Numbered from the stretch's first letter, positions 18,175-28,219 are shown. The stretch is 64,000 nt of DNA from Paenibacillus ihbetae (GCF_002741055.1 NZ_CP016809.1:5558501-5622500); one strand, 5' to 3'. Made by a program: numbers and translations. The notes: generated by a model not told the origin, from the sequence alone.

Positions 18175-19071
18175 ATGCTGACTGGAGTCCGGACCGTCTT
18201 CGTTGGAGGAGACGCAAGGCAAATTGAAGTGATCCGCAAATGCGCCGAGATGGATGCTTCTGTCATGATCGCGGGCTTTGAGAAGCTGCAGGATTCATTC
18301 CAAGGGGTTACGCGCGAGACGCTGACCACCGAGCTGATGGCGGATGCCGACGCCCTGATTTTGCCGGTAGTCGGCTGCGATGATGAGGGACGTGTCAGCG
18401 CATTGTTTTCGGAAGGTCCATTACGGCTGCTGGAGGATCATATTGCCGCTATGCCGAAGCACGGGGTCGTTTATACCGGCATGGCCAAACCTTACTTACG
18501 ATCGCTGTGTGAGAAATATACAATCAAGCTGGTTGAAATATTTGAACGGGACGATGTAGCGATCTACAACTCCATCCCGACGGCGGAAGGAGCGCTCATG
18601 ATGGCGATCCAGAATACCGATTTTACGGTTCATGGATCGACGAGCATGGTGCTCGGCATGGGCCGGACGGGATTTACGATGGCGCGGAGCCTCCAGGGGC
18701 TCGGTGCGAATGTCATGATGGGCGTACGGAAATCGGAGCATTATGCCAGAGCGGAGGAAATGGGCTGGAAGCCTTTTCTCATCAAGGATTTGGGGACTCA
18801 TGTAGCCGGTGTTGACTTGCTTTTTAACACGATTCCAACTATGATAGTCACAGCACAAATCATCTCGAAAATGCCTCGGGAGGCTGTCATCATCGATCTC
18901 GCCTCCGCACCCGGCGGATGCGATTTTCGCTATGCCGAAAAACGGGGCATCAAAGCCATGCTCGCACCCGGACTACCCGGAATCGTGGCTCCTAAGACAG
19001 CCGGCATCATAATCGCCAACGCGCTGGTGGAGCTGATTTCAGAAGAAATCAAGATTCGGGGGGATGCGTAA
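18175..19071 (+). CDS. dpaA: dipicolinate synthase subunit A
   Basis: With DpaB converts dihydroxy-tetrahydrodipicolinate to dipicolinic acid in the mother cell, which is then loaded into the spore core. 298 residues; an N-terminal domain and a Rossmann NAD(P)-binding domain with the GMGRTGFTMARSL loop near residue 163. The ATG follows GAAAGGAG. Called spoVFA in B. subtilis, where it is sigma-K dependent; sequences resembling a sigma-K -10 (CATAAGATG at 18127) lie upstream but the match is imperfect. Overlaps dpaB by one base. Confidence 0.96.
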   Translation: MLTGVRTVFVGGDARQIEVIRKCAEMDASVMIAGFEKLQDSFQGVTRETLTTELMADADALILPVVGCDDEGRVSALFSEGPLRLLEDHIAAMPKHGVVYTGMAKPYLRSLCEKYTIKLVEIFERDDVAIYNSIPTAEGALMMAIQNTDFTVHGSTSMVLGMGRTGFTMARSLQGLGANVMMGVRKSEHYARAEEMGWKPFLIKDLGTHVAGVDLLFNTIPTMIVTAQIISKMPREAVIIDLASAPGGCDFRYAEKRGIKAMLAPGLPGIVAPKTAGIIIANALVELISEEIKIRGDA

Positions 19072-19661
19072 TGAATTGGAATGGAAAAACGGTGGGCTAT
19101 GCCCTGACGGGGTCACACTGCACGCTGGAAGAAGTGATGCCGCAGATCGAGCGGTTCAAATCGGGCGGAGCGAATGTGGTTCCGATTGTATCAAGCACCA
19201 TCATGACGACGGATACCCGATTTGGGACATCGGAAAATTGGCAGAAACAGTTGAAAGATATAACCGGGAATGATATTATTTCTACGATTGTTGAGGCGGA
19301 GCCGCTTGGACCTTCCAAGCTTCTTGACGTGCTGGTCATCGCTCCTTGCACGGGGAATACGACCAGCAAGCTGGCGAATGCGATGACGGATAGTCCTGTT
19401 CTGATGGCTGCCAAGGCGCAGATGAGAAATGGCAGACCGCTGGTGCTTGCCATTTCAACGAACGACGGACTGGGACTGAATGCAGCCAATATCGCCAAAC
19501 TGCTGGTTACGAAGAATATCTATTTCGTTCCGTTCGGCCAGGATAACCCGCAGCAGAAGCCGAACTCGCTCGTGGCGAGAATGGACTTGATTCCGGAAGC
19601 CTGCTCTGCGGCGCTGGAAGGAAAACAGCTGCAGCCGATGCTTGTGCAATACGCTCATTGA
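19071..19661 (+). CDS. dpaB: dipicolinate synthase subunit B
   Basis: Flavoprotein-like partner of DpaA (spoVFB in B. subtilis). 196 residues with the HFCD/flavoprotein fold; the segment VLVIAPCTGNTTSKLANAM is the recognisable flavoprotein-type signature. The ATG lies inside the dpaA stop (TAATG), so the subunits are translationally coupled. In B. subtilis asd follows; here asd is absent and dapG comes after a 168-base gap. Confidence 0.95.
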   Translation: MNWNGKTVGYALTGSHCTLEEVMPQIERFKSGGANVVPIVSSTIMTTDTRFGTSENWQKQLKDITGNDIISTIVEAEPLGPSKLLDVLVIAPCTGNTTSKLANAMTDSPVLMAAKAQMRNGRPLVLAISTNDGLGLNAANIAKLLVTKNIYFVPFGQDNPQQKPNSLVARMDLIPEACSAALEGKQLQPMLVQYAH

Positions 19662-19743
19662 TACGAAAGGCATCATTTGGAACCTTAACATTCAAATAAA
19701 CAGCAGATCCATGGAGTTTTGCTGAAATCATCCTGCACTAACC

Positions 19744-19774
19744 GAAGCGGCCAGGCTACATAGCCGGCCGTTTC
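19744..19774 (+). promoter_or_regulatory. GC-rich hairpin between dpaB and dapG
   Basis: GAAGCGGCCAGGCT pairs with AGCCGGCCGTTTC around ACAT, with one bulged A and one G-U pair. Only three T lie in the 3' arm, so it may be a weak terminator of dpaAB or a stability/processing element before dapG. Not a lysine riboswitch. Confidence 0.5.
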
Positions 19775-19829
19775 AGTCGGTCGGCCCGAGTTTACACGCT
19801 CCCGGGCATAGATAAACGGAGGAATATGC

Positions 19830-21044
19830 ATGCGCATCTTAGTTCAAAAATTCGGAGGCACTTCGTTGTCCACACCGCAAGCGAGAAACCATGTGATCGG
19901 ACACATCCGGCGCGAGTTGGACAATCAGTACCGATTGGTTGTCGTGGTGTCCGCGATGGGACGACGGGGGGAACCCTACGCAACCGACACGCTGCTGGAT
20001 TGGATCGAGCATAACGGAAATGCTCTTCCAAGCAGGGAGAAGGACATGCTGCTGGGCTGCGGTGAAGTGATATCGGCGACAACGCTGTGCAGCCTGCTTC
20101 AGCATGAGGGCATTACCGCTACGGTGCTGACAGGCGCCCAAGCCGGATTTCTAACAGACAATCACTTCGGTAATGCACGCATCAAGGACGTGAAGCCTGA
20201 TCGGGTTTTGAAGGAGCTGGAGCAATTCCAGGTCGTGATCGTGACGGGCTTTCAGGGGCAGACCGAGTCGGGGGATTTAACGACGCTCGGCAGAGGAGGC
20301 AGCGACACCTCCGCAACAGCACTAGGTGCGGCGCTTCGTGCTGAAATGGTGGATATCTATACCGATGTGAACGGTATTTTGACGGCAGACCCACGGATCG
20401 TAGAGGATGCCAAGCCGTTAAGCTATGTAAGCTACACGGAGATTTGCAATATGGCCCATCAGGGGGCCAAGGTCATTCATCCGAGAGCGGTGGAGATTGC
20501 GATGCAGTCCCAAATTCCCGTTCGCGTCCGTTCGACCTTTTCGGACAGCGAAGGAACGCTAGTGACCCAGCCTGAAGGATTCAGGGACATCCAATCCGGC
20601 ATTGTAGACCGCTATGTGACCGGCGTTGCCTATGTCAGCAACATTACCCAAATCTCGGTCGAGTGCGACCGGACCGAAGGCTTGCAGCTGAAGGTGTTCA
20701 AATCCATGGCTGAGCATTCGATCAGCGTGGACTTTATTAATGTTACCCCGACCGGGGTTGTTTATACCGTTTTCGACAGCGATTCGGAAAAGGCGATTGA
20801 AGTTCTGCAAAACCTCGGATTGAAGCCGAGAAGCTTATCCGGATGCGCGAAGGTTTCGGTAATCGGAGGCGGTATCAACGGTGTGCCCGGCATTATGGCG
20901 AAAATTGTCGAATCGCTCAGCGAGCACGATATTTCCATTTTGCAATCGGCCGACTCCAACACAACGATTTGGGTGCTTGTCAAAAAAGAAGATATGGCTC
21001 AGGCGCTGCGCGCCCTGCACAGCAAATTTGAGCTTCATCGATAA
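19830..21044 (+). CDS. dapG: aspartate kinase I (diaminopimelate-sensitive type)
   Basis: First step of the lysine/DAP/threonine/methionine pathway, phosphorylating aspartate. 404 residues: a kinase domain starting with KFGGTS (7-12) and two C-terminal ACT domains for feedback control (about 265-400). The start follows GGAGG. Position after dpaAB and before dapA matches B. subtilis dapG, the DAP-inhibited isozyme expressed with dipicolinate synthesis; isozyme identity is inferred from context. The enzyme between it and DapA (Asd) is not encoded here. Confidence 0.93.
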   Translation: MRILVQKFGGTSLSTPQARNHVIGHIRRELDNQYRLVVVVSAMGRRGEPYATDTLLDWIEHNGNALPSREKDMLLGCGEVISATTLCSLLQHEGITATVLTGAQAGFLTDNHFGNARIKDVKPDRVLKELEQFQVVIVTGFQGQTESGDLTTLGRGGSDTSATALGAALRAEMVDIYTDVNGILTADPRIVEDAKPLSYVSYTEICNMAHQGAKVIHPRAVEIAMQSQIPVRVRSTFSDSEGTLVTQPEGFRDIQSGIVDRYVTGVAYVSNITQISVECDRTEGLQLKVFKSMAEHSISVDFINVTPTGVVYTVFDSDSEKAIEVLQNLGLKPRSLSGCAKVSVIGGGINGVPGIMAKIVESLSEHDISILQSADSNTTIWVLVKKEDMAQALRALHSKFELHR

Positions 21045-21143
21045 ATCAGCATCAATTGTCCTATCGTTTATCGGCATGGATCAAGGCGTTTTTAATGCAG
21101 ATTGCCCTCATATAAGATATGCTATGTACTAGAATGAAGCAGG

Positions 21144-21163
21144 TTTTCCCGTGTACGGGAAAA
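21144..21163 (+). promoter_or_regulatory. 8-bp hairpin before the dapA ribosome-binding site
   Basis: TTTTCCCG pairs perfectly with CGGGAAAA around TGTA, ending seven bases before AAGGAGG. Without a T-tract it is unlikely to terminate; it may separate dapG and dapA messages or affect dapA translation. Confidence 0.5.
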
Positions 21164-21181
21164 AGCTAAGGAGGAATCATT

Positions 21182-22063
21182 GTGGATTTCGGAAGATTGA
21201 TTACGGCCATGGTCACCCCGTTCGATCGCAGCGGCGAGATCAATTGGGACGAGACGGCAAGATTAATTGAGCATTTGATTGCGGATCAAAAATCAGACTC
21301 CCTTGTAATCGCCGGGACAACCGGCGAGTCTCCCACGCTGACCGAATCGGAGAAGCTCGAGCTGTTCGCATTCGCCGTGAAGCAGGCGGCCGGGAGATGT
21401 AAAATAATCGCAGGCACAGGCAGCAACAACACCGCGCATTCGGTCGAATTGACGAAGAAAGCTGAAGCTTGCGGGGTCGACGGCATTCTGCTGGTCGCTC
21501 CTTATTACAATAAACCGAACCAAGAAGGTCTGTATAAGCATTTTGAAGCAATCGCAGCAGCAACCTCGCTGCCTGTCATGCTGTACAACGTGCCTGGACG
21601 CACGGGGGTCAGCTTGAGCACCGCAACGACGTTGCGACTTGCGCAATTGCCGAATATCGTTGCCACGAAGGAATGCGCCTCGATCGATCAGGTAACCGCA
21701 ATCGCGGCCGGCGCACCGGAAGGATTCATCGTCTATTCCGGCGACGATTCGGCAGCGTTGCCGGCCTTGTCGGTAGGAGCCTACGGCATCGTGAGTGTTG
21801 CCAGTCATATTGCCGGCGCGCGGATGAAAGAGATGATCGAAGCGTATGTAGCCGGGAATGTGCAGGAAGCTGCAAAGCTTCACCAATCGTTATTCCCGCT
21901 GTTCAAGGGATTGTTCGAGTGTCCGGACCCGCTTCCGAACCCATCCGCGGTTAAGTTCGCATTGAATGAAAGAGGCTATCAGGTCGGCGATGTCCGCCTG
22001 CCGCTCGTCTCGCCGAGTGAAAGCGAAGCATCGTTCATCCGTTCGATGCTGGCGTCATTGTAA
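21182..22063 (+). CDS. dapA: 4-hydroxy-tetrahydrodipicolinate synthase
   Basis: Condenses pyruvate with aspartate semialdehyde, the committed step to lysine, DAP and dipicolinate. 293 residues, TIM-barrel class I aldolase; the Schiff-base lysine is Lys163 (ATKECAS) and the GTTGE and YNVPGRTG motifs are present. GTG start after AAGGAGG. Its product feeds the dpaAB enzyme upstream, so the cluster groups sporulation dipicolinate supply. Followed by a terminator. Confidence 0.97.
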   Translation: MDFGRLITAMVTPFDRSGEINWDETARLIEHLIADQKSDSLVIAGTTGESPTLTESEKLELFAFAVKQAAGRCKIIAGTGSNNTAHSVELTKKAEACGVDGILLVAPYYNKPNQEGLYKHFEAIAAATSLPVMLYNVPGRTGVSLSTATTLRLAQLPNIVATKECASIDQVTAIAAGAPEGFIVYSGDDSAALPALSVGAYGIVSVASHIAGARMKEMIEAYVAGNVQEAAKLHQSLFPLFKGLFECPDPLPNPSAVKFALNERGYQVGDVRLPLVSPSESEASFIRSMLASL

Positions 22064-22095
22064 TATACCTGCTTCGAAAAGCCGAATAAACGTAC

Positions 22096-22127
22096 AGCCG
22101 CTGCCTGAAGAAGGCAGCGGCTTCTTT
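22096..22127 (+). terminator. dapA terminator
   Basis: AGCCGCTGCCT pairs with AGGCAGCGGCT around GAAGA, followed by TCTTTC. Confidence 0.8.
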
Positions 22128-22179
22128 CGTTATAAACCGCACCGTTTCGGGCATCCTATGGGACACGTAGGCGGCTGAC

Positions 22180-22209
22180 TTGTGTTTTCACTTTTTCATC
22201 ATGTATAAT
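22180..22209 (+). promoter_or_regulatory. sigma-A promoter for the RNase J gene
   Basis: TTGTGT (22180-22185), 18 bases, TATAAT (22204-22209); about 80 bases of leader follow. Confidence 0.6.
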
Positions 22210-22296
22210 GAATTCAAGTGACTGGGTGCGGTATTTTTTTGAAATTTAAATATAACAATGGTACGACGTCCAAAACTATAGGAGGGTTAGATACAT

Positions 22297-23976
22297 TTGT
22301 CTAAGAAAATAAGCAGCGATAAACTATCGATTTTTGCCTTGGGCGGCGTCGGTGAGATCGGGAAAAACATGTATGTCATCCAATATGCCAATGACATCGT
22401 AGTCGTGGATGCTGGGCTGAAGTTCCCAGAAGAAGATATGCTTGGAATTGATATCGTTATTCCTGATATTAGCTATTTAACGGAAAATCGCGACAAGGTG
22501 AGAGGGATTTTGCTGACTCACGGTCACGAGGACCATATCGGCGGACTCCCGTACGTGTTGAAGCACTTGAATGTTCCGGTTTACGGAACGAAATTGACAC
22601 TCGGATTGGTGGAGAACAAGCTCAGGGAAGCGAATCTGCTGGGCGAAACGAAGCGGATTCTGATTCATGCGGATTCCGAGGTCAAGCTCGGAAACACCAT
22701 GAAGGCGACCTTCTTCAAGACCAACCACAGTATCCCGGATTCGGTCGGCATTTGCATCGAGACGCCGGAAGGCAATGTGGTGCATACAGGGGACTTTAAA
22801 TTCGACCATACGCCGGTCAATGACCAGTATGCGGATTTGCAGCGGATGGCTGAGATCGGAAGCAAGGGCGTTCTCGCCCTTCTGTCCGACAGCACCAATG
22901 CGGAAAGACCCGGCTTTACGCCTTCGGAGAAAAACGTGGGCATCGTTCTTGAAGATATTTTCCGCAAGGCCGAGCAGCGTGTGGTGGTGGCTACATTCGC
23001 ATCGAATGTACACCGGATCCAGCAAGTAGTGAATGCTGCCGAATCCACCGGACGCAAGGTTACGGTGATCGGGAGAAGCATGGTGAACGTCGTCTCGATT
23101 GCAGCCGAGCTTGGATATCTTCATATCCCTGACGGCATGCTGATCGAGCCGGAAGAGGTTAACAAGATGGCAGCCGACCGCGTGGTCGTATTGTGTACAG
23201 GCAGTCAGGGAGAGCCGATGTCGGCGCTTACGCGCATGGCTCGCTCGACCCACCGCAAGGTGGATATTTTGCCAGGCGATACGGTCATCATTGCCGCAAC
23301 CCCGGTTCCGGGCAACGAGAAGTATGTCGGACGCACGATCGACGAGCTGTTCCGCCTCGGTGCCGACGTGATTTACAGCGGTTCCAACTCCGGTGTGCAC
23401 GTATCGGGCCACGGAAGCCAGGAAGAGCTGAAGCTGATGCTGAACCTGATGAAGCCGCAATTTTTCATCCCTGTTCACGGGGAGTACCGGATGCAGCGCC
23501 GTCACGCTCTGCTTGCAGAGTCCGTCGGTGTCGACCCGGACAACATCTTTATTACCGATATCGGTGAGATCGTAGAGATTCAAGGCGGAGCCGCCCGCAA
23601 GGCCGGCAAGGTAACCGCAGGCAACGTTCTGATTGACGGACTTGGTGTAGGTGACGTAGGCAACATCGTGCTGCGCGACCGAAAGCTGTTGTCCCAAGAC
23701 GGCATCCTGGTTGTTGTCGTTACGCTCAGCAAGCAGAACGGTTCCATCGTCTCCGGTCCGGATATCATCTCGCGCGGATTCGTTTATGTCCGTGAATCTG
23801 AAGGTCTTCTGGATGAGGCTAACCGGATCGTTTCCAGCACGCTTCAGAAGCTGATGAGTGAGAACGTAAACGAGTGGGCGTCACTGAAAACTAGCGTCAA
23901 GGACGCGCTCGGACGCTTCTTGTACGAGCAGACACGCCGTAGACCGATGATCCTTCCGATCATCATGGAAGTATAA
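22297..23976 (+). CDS. ribonuclease J family protein (at the rnjB/ymfA locus)
   Basis: Metallo-beta-lactamase/beta-CASP ribonuclease with 5'-3' exo- and endonuclease activity in mRNA decay and rRNA processing. 559 residues from a TTG behind GGAGGG. The zinc motif H75-G-H77-E-D79-H80 is complete, with beta-CASP motifs and the C-terminal dimerisation domain. Synteny (dapA-here-tepA) corresponds to B. subtilis ymfA, which encodes RNase J2, a weak nuclease; the intact catalytic motif here looks more like RNase J1. I leave the gene symbol open for that reason. Confidence 0.94.
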   Translation: MSKKISSDKLSIFALGGVGEIGKNMYVIQYANDIVVVDAGLKFPEEDMLGIDIVIPDISYLTENRDKVRGILLTHGHEDHIGGLPYVLKHLNVPVYGTKLTLGLVENKLREANLLGETKRILIHADSEVKLGNTMKATFFKTNHSIPDSVGICIETPEGNVVHTGDFKFDHTPVNDQYADLQRMAEIGSKGVLALLSDSTNAERPGFTPSEKNVGIVLEDIFRKAEQRVVVATFASNVHRIQQVVNAAESTGRKVTVIGRSMVNVVSIAAELGYLHIPDGMLIEPEEVNKMAADRVVVLCTGSQGEPMSALTRMARSTHRKVDILPGDTVIIAATPVPGNEKYVGRTIDELFRLGADVIYSGSNSGVHVSGHGSQEELKLMLNLMKPQFFIPVHGEYRMQRRHALLAESVGVDPDNIFITDIGEIVEIQGGAARKAGKVTAGNVLIDGLGVGDVGNIVLRDRKLLSQDGILVVVVTLSKQNGSIVSGPDIISRGFVYVRESEGLLDEANRIVSSTLQKLMSENVNEWASLKTSVKDALGRFLYEQTRRRPMILPIIMEV

Positions 23977-24023
23977 ATTGTCGTTTTAGCATAACGACCT
24001 CAAAAATAATCAGGCACACAGTC

Positions 24024-24076
24024 GCCTCTCTTTCGCAGGTAATAATTGGACGGTTTCCGCGAAAGAGGGGCTTTTT
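24024..24076 (+). terminator. RNase J gene terminator
   Basis: GCCTCTCTTTCGC (24024-24036) pairs with GCGAAAGAGGGGC (24059-24071) with one G-T pair, ending in five T. Confidence 0.85.
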
Positions 24077-24171
24077 ATGCTGTTTTACAAACCGCAGGAT
24101 TCAATCGCTACAAGCGAACATGTAATTCATGACAGGTAGAAGTTACAATCGAAGGAATGGGGGATGTCTCT

Positions 24172-24285
24172 GTGAAGGACATGCAAACCTGCGCCATATG
24201 CAAGGATACCTTGATCAAGATTCGTAGGTTTTGCACGCCGATCCTGGCCGGAAGCATAAAACTATGCCGCCGCTTGCCATACTAA
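24172..24285 (+). CDS. possible 37-residue CxxC microprotein
   Basis: Short ORF from GTG 24172 to TAA 24285, with a GGGGG stretch (24159-24163) eight bases before the start. The product has an N-terminal C-A-I-C pair at residues 7 and 10 and further cysteines at 22 and 33, plus a basic tail; this could bind a metal or be chance. No homologue recognised. It occupies most of the otherwise empty 366-base gap between the RNase J gene and tepA. An ATG at 24181 in frame is an alternative start. Confidence 0.3.
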   Translation: MKDMQTCAICKDTLIKIRRFCTPILAGSIKLCRRLPY

Positions 24286-24343
24286 GGGTCAGCTATGGAT
24301 GTAGCTGCAGCCCAAGAATAAGCGAAAAGGCAGGGATGGCGTT

Positions 24344-25117
24344 ATGCAAAACGAGCTAGAGTTTACCGGCAGAAAGGGTGCCGGCATTACCGGGGAAACC
24401 GAAGCGCCGGCGGCTCCGGCCGAAGAGGGGAAGAAGAGTGCCGTAACGGAAGCGATCACCCAGCTGGGCCAAACCGGGGTGCCGGTCGGCAATGAATCTA
24501 ATGTATTCTGCATGACCATAATCGGCCAAATCGAGGGGCATTTCGTGCTGCCTCCGCAAAATAAAACGACGAAATACGAGCACATGATCCCGCAGCTCGT
24601 GGCAGCCGAGCAGAATCCGAAGATTGAAGGACTCCTCATCATTCTTAATACGGTGGGCGGAGACGTAGAGGCCGGCCTGGCCATCGCAGAGATGATCGCA
24701 TCGCTGTCCAAACCGACCGTTACGGTGGTTATCGGAGGCGGGCACAGCATCGGGGTGCCGATCGCCGTAGCTGCCGATCATTCGTTCATCGCGGAGAGCG
24801 CGACAATGACGATCCATCCGATCCGGATGAGCGGACTTGTCATCGGAGTGCCGCAAACGTTCGAGTATATGGAGAAGATGCAGGAGCGGGTCGTCCGTTT
24901 CGTCACGAGCCACTCCCGGATCTCAGAGGAGCAGTTTAAGGATCTCATGTTCAAGACCGGCGAGCTGAACCGGGACATCGGTACGGCGGTATCGGGCTCC
25001 GATGCGGTTGAGTACGGGCTGATGGATGAAGTCGGGGGGATCGGCCAAGCGCTGCTACGGCTGAATCAAATGATTGCCGAGCGAAAAGCGGTCACCCCGG
25101 GGGGAATCACGCAATGA
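24344..25117 (+). CDS. tepA: ClpP-class serine protease TepA (YmfB)
   Basis: ClpP/crotonase-fold protease, in B. subtilis named translocation-enhancing protein and linked to sporulation. 257 residues. After a charged, low-complexity N-terminus (about 1-50) comes the ClpP domain with the [11 protein letters not shown] loop, nucleophile Ser135 in GGGHSIG and a His in TIHPIRM. No clear signal peptide, so probably cytoplasmic. The start follows GGCAGGGATGG. Overlaps the next gene by four bases. Confidence 0.9.
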   Translation: MQNELEFTGRKGAGITGETEAPAAPAEEGKKSAVTEAITQLGQTGVPVGNESNVFCMTIIGQIEGHFVLPPQNKTTKYEHMIPQLVAAEQNPKIEGLLIILNTVGGDVEAGLAIAEMIASLSKPTVTVVIGGGHSIGVPIAVAADHSFIAESATMTIHPIRMSGLVIGVPQTFEYMEKMQERVVRFVTSHSRISEEQFKDLMFKTGELNRDIGTAVSGSDAVEYGLMDEVGGIGQALLRLNQMIAERKAVTPGGITQ

Positions 25118-25371
25118 GCTGGTACAGCATTATTCCACTTGAGCGGAGCCTCGCCCCAGGTTCGGACGATTTAGAGCCGGGCCGTCGCTTTAGAGAGATC
25201 CGGATCGGGGGCGTCCTGATGGAAGTCGAACCGATGGGAGAGGAGCAGGCCAGGATCGTCCGTCTCCTGGATTGCGGGCTCGAGCATTACTTGAATTCCA
25301 GTTATGCTCCAGGCAGTATCATTCGCTATATTCCGACGATCGCAGCGGGTGAAAATGAGGCTAAAGGCTGA
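25114..25371 (+). CDS. YlzJ-like small protein
   Basis: 85-residue protein of the YlzJ family, of unknown function, found between tepA and spoIIIE/ftsK in Bacillales. It begins [12 protein letters not shown] and contains a conserved VLMEVEP segment; no catalytic motif or membrane segment is visible. ATGA overlap with tepA indicates translational coupling, so its role may be tied to TepA. Confidence 0.75.
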   Translation: MSWYSIIPLERSLAPGSDDLEPGRRFREIRIGGVLMEVEPMGEEQARIVRLLDCGLEHYLNSSYAPGSIIRYIPTIAAGENEAKG

Positions 25372-25402
25372 AAACAGAACATAGGTACGCCACCGAATAT
25401 TA

Positions 25403-25411
25403 TGCTATAAT
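25403..25411 (+). promoter_or_regulatory. extended -10 promoter for ftsK/spoIIIE
   Basis: TGC followed by TATAAT (25406-25411), with no good -35. The predicted start lies about 16 bases before the TTG start codon, giving a very short leader. Confidence 0.55.
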
Positions 25412-25433
25412 ATGGTTTCGGGGGTGAGACTTT

Positions 25434-28073
25434 TTGGCGAAGCGCAGAAAAAAGAAGAAGGCTGCCTTTGCAGCCGTACTGAAATACGAAATCTACGGGA
25501 TCGTGCTCATGACCCTCTCGGTGATTGCGTTATCCGGAGAGGCGCCGGTCGGGCGTTCCCTGGCCAAGATGTCGGGATATTTGCTTGGCAAATATTATTT
25601 TATCATCCCCCTGATCGGTATCTATTACGGATTAATGGTGATGATTCACCGTAAATGGCCGCGCCGTTGGAACAGCAGACGAACCGGCGTTCTTCTTCTG
25701 GTCTTGGCCCTTACATTAATGAGCAGCATCGCGGGTTTGGGATCCAAGCTGGCTCCCATCGGGCAGTTGACTGCTTCGAATGTGATGAGCCAGATACATA
25801 GTGATTTGCAAGGTGAGCTCCTCCATGGTGAGGTTCGCAGCGATCAACATCCCGTTATGGGCAGAGATATCAGCGGAGGATATGTCGGAGCTTTACAGTT
25901 TGCGCTCTTGATCATGTTATTTGGCAGCCTTGGCGCAAGATTGATTGTCATCGTCATGCTGTTTATCAGCTTTATGCTGATAACGAACTTGTCTTACGTG
26001 GATTTGATGCGAATGTTCCGCGTAAGAGTGGTTAAGGCGGGAGAACGGCTTCAGAAGAAGATGAACAGTAGGCAGACGAAATCCAAAGCTGCTGCCAAAA
26101 CAGCGGCGAAGGAGGAGCGGACGCCGCTGCCGGACGATTTAGATGATGATTTGGACGATATGGAGGATCTGCGGCTGCCGCGCCGTAAAGCCCCGCAGTT
26201 TTTTCAGCTGTTTGGCGGCAAGGGGCAAAAGACGGCACAGCCAACGCCCGATTTCAGCGATGATCATGACGAAGATCAAGCCCCCGTATTTACGGCCGGG
26301 AACGGTGTTCATGATCAGGTCGAGAAGGTTCTGTACCGGAATGACGACGCTGCGCATTTGTCACCGGAAGAAGCCGAACATTCAGGAGCCCCTTCCTCGC
26401 CGATTATCCGTGATTTCTTCGAGCAGGTGAAGCAGGAAGGCAGCCTGCATGAGGAGGCCGATGAGCCGGACGGGCCAATCGGCGAACCGGGGATGGACAT
26501 ATCGCCGGACCATTCGGAAGCTGCGGTTAACGCTGTCGAAGCCGAACATTCAGGTGACGGTGCAGCAGCAGAGGCAAACGGCCAGGATGGCACGGGCAAC
26601 GGGATTGGACAATCCATACCTGCGGCACCTCCCGCACCGCCGCCTAAGCCCTATAAGCTGCCTCCGTTCCGTCTGCTATCCAAGCCGAAGAATGGCGGAA
26701 AAGGCGGGGATCAGAGCGATTACATGCAGACGGCCCGCAAGCTGGAAGCTACGCTCGAAAGCTTCGGCGTCCGTGCCAAGGTGCTGGAGGTCGTGAGAGG
26801 ACCTTCGGTGACCCGCTATGAAATTCAGCCGGATATCGGCGTGAAGGTCAGCCGGATCGTCAACTTGACGGATGACATCGCCCTTGCGCTGGCTGCCAAG
26901 GATATTCGGATGGAGGCCCCGATTCCGGGCAAATCCGCCATCGGCATCGAGGTGCCGAACAATGAAGTTTCAATTGTAACAATGCGTGAAGTCATGGAAA
27001 CTCCGATCTTCCAGGAGGCAGAATCCAAGCTGTCGATCGCCTTTGGCCGGGATATTTCCGGCCAGACGATCGTCGGCAACCTGGCCCGGATGCCCCACCT
27101 GCTCGTTGCGGGTGCAACCGGGTCGGGGAAGTCGGTCTGTATTAACGGGATCATCACGAGCATTCTGTACAAGGCCAAGCCGGATGAGGTCAAGTTCCTG
27201 ATGGTCGATCCGAAGATGGTCGAGCTGAATGTATACAACGGCATCCCGCATCTGATGGCACCGGTTGTAACCGATCCGAAGCGGGCGTCGCTCGCCCTGA
27301 AAAAAATCGTGGTCGAAATGGAGAAGCGCTACGATCTCTTCTCCAAATCAGGCACCCGCAATATCGAGGGTTATAACAATCTGATGAAGGATAATCCAGC
27401 GGCGGTTCTGCCTTATATCGTCGTTATCGTGGACGAGCTCGCCGACTTGATGATGGTAGCAGCTAACGACGTGGAGGATGCCATTACCCGTCTCGCACAG
27501 ATGGCCCGTGCCGCGGGCATCCATCTGATCATTGCAACACAGCGGCCGTCGGTCGATGTTATTACGGGTGTTATCAAGGCGAACATCCCTTCACGGATCG
27601 CCTTCGGCGTATCCTCCCAGGTCGATTCGCGGACCATACTCGATATGGCCGGTGCGGAGAAGCTCCTCGGACGCGGCGACATGCTGTTTATGCCGATGGG
27701 ATCCTCCAAGCCGATTCGCGTGCAGGGAGCGTTTATGAGCGACCAGGAGGTCGAGAATATCGTCTCCTTCGTACGCGATCAGGGGCAGGCGGAATATGAC
27801 GAATCGCTTGTTCCGGAGATTGAGGAGTCCGCGCAATCCGGGGATGAGGAGCTCGATGAGCTGTATGACCAGGCGGTCACCATCGTCCTTGAAGCGAAGC
27901 AGGCCTCCGTTTCCTTGCTGCAGCGGAGAATGCGCGTCGGGTATACCCGAGCAGCGCGGCTCATCGATTCCATGGAAGCCCGCGGGGTGATCGGTCCCTA
28001 TGAGGGAAGCAAACCGCGCGAAGTGCTGATGTCGTTGGAGCAGTATCAGCAGCAGCAAAATCGAATAAGCTGA
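25434..28073 (+). CDS. spoIIIE: DNA translocase FtsK/SpoIIIE
   Basis: Membrane-anchored ATPase that pumps chromosomal DNA through the septum, essential for packaging the forespore. 879 residues from a TTG behind GGGGGTGA. Four or so membrane spans (about 20-190), a long acidic/Pro-rich linker (about 205-430), the RecA-like motor with Walker A GATGSGKS starting at Gly560 and Walker [12 protein letters not shown], and a C-terminal gamma winged helix that reads DNA polarity sequences. Position after tepA/ylzJ is that of B. subtilis spoIIIE. It ends the conserved block before the accessory region. Confidence 0.96.
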   Translation: MAKRRKKKKAAFAAVLKYEIYGIVLMTLSVIALSGEAPVGRSLAKMSGYLLGKYYFIIPLIGIYYGLMVMIHRKWPRRWNSRRTGVLLLVLALTLMSSIAGLGSKLAPIGQLTASNVMSQIHSDLQGELLHGEVRSDQHPVMGRDISGGYVGALQFALLIMLFGSLGARLIVIVMLFISFMLITNLSYVDLMRMFRVRVVKAGERLQKKMNSRQTKSKAAAKTAAKEERTPLPDDLDDDLDDMEDLRLPRRKAPQFFQLFGGKGQKTAQPTPDFSDDHDEDQAPVFTAGNGVHDQVEKVLYRNDDAAHLSPEEAEHSGAPSSPIIRDFFEQVKQEGSLHEEADEPDGPIGEPGMDISPDHSEAAVNAVEAEHSGDGAAAEANGQDGTGNGIGQSIPAAPPAPPPKPYKLPPFRLLSKPKNGGKGGDQSDYMQTARKLEATLESFGVRAKVLEVVRGPSVTRYEIQPDIGVKVSRIVNLTDDIALALAAKDIRMEAPIPGKSAIGIEVPNNEVSIVTMREVMETPIFQEAESKLSIAFGRDISGQTIVGNLARMPHLLVAGATGSGKSVCINGIITSILYKAKPDEVKFLMVDPKMVELNVYNGIPHLMAPVVTDPKRASLALKKIVVEMEKRYDLFSKSGTRNIEGYNNLMKDNPAAVLPYIVVIVDELADLMMVAANDVEDAITRLAQMARAAGIHLIIATQRPSVDVITGVIKANIPSRIAFGVSSQVDSRTILDMAGAEKLLGRGDMLFMPMGSSKPIRVQGAFMSDQEVENIVSFVRDQGQAEYDESLVPEIEESAQSGDEELDELYDQAVTIVLEAKQASVSLLQRRMRVGYTRAARLIDSMEARGVIGPYEGSKPREVLMSLEQYQQQQNRIS

Positions 28074-28101
28074 TGCCGTTTCCGTTTAAAGCCCATTTCG
28101 G

Positions 28102-28151
28102 TCCGGAAAGAGCGTTTCTTACGTATGAAGAAATGCGCTTTCCGGATTTTT
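28102..28151 (+). terminator. spoIIIE terminator
   Basis: A 19-bp stem (TCCGGAAAGAGCGTTTCTT with its near-perfect complement ending GGA at 28146) around ACGTATG, followed by TTTTT. Confidence 0.9.
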
Positions 28152-28219
28152 GTCTTTAAGGGATGAACTAAAAGAAACATCGCGGATGCATAAGGAGCCC
28201 AGCAGCCCAACAAATAGTT

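Noticed and set aside
19662..19829. Lysine riboswitch before dapG
   Set aside because: The gap is too short and has only one bulged hairpin; the conserved multi-helix core is not seen.
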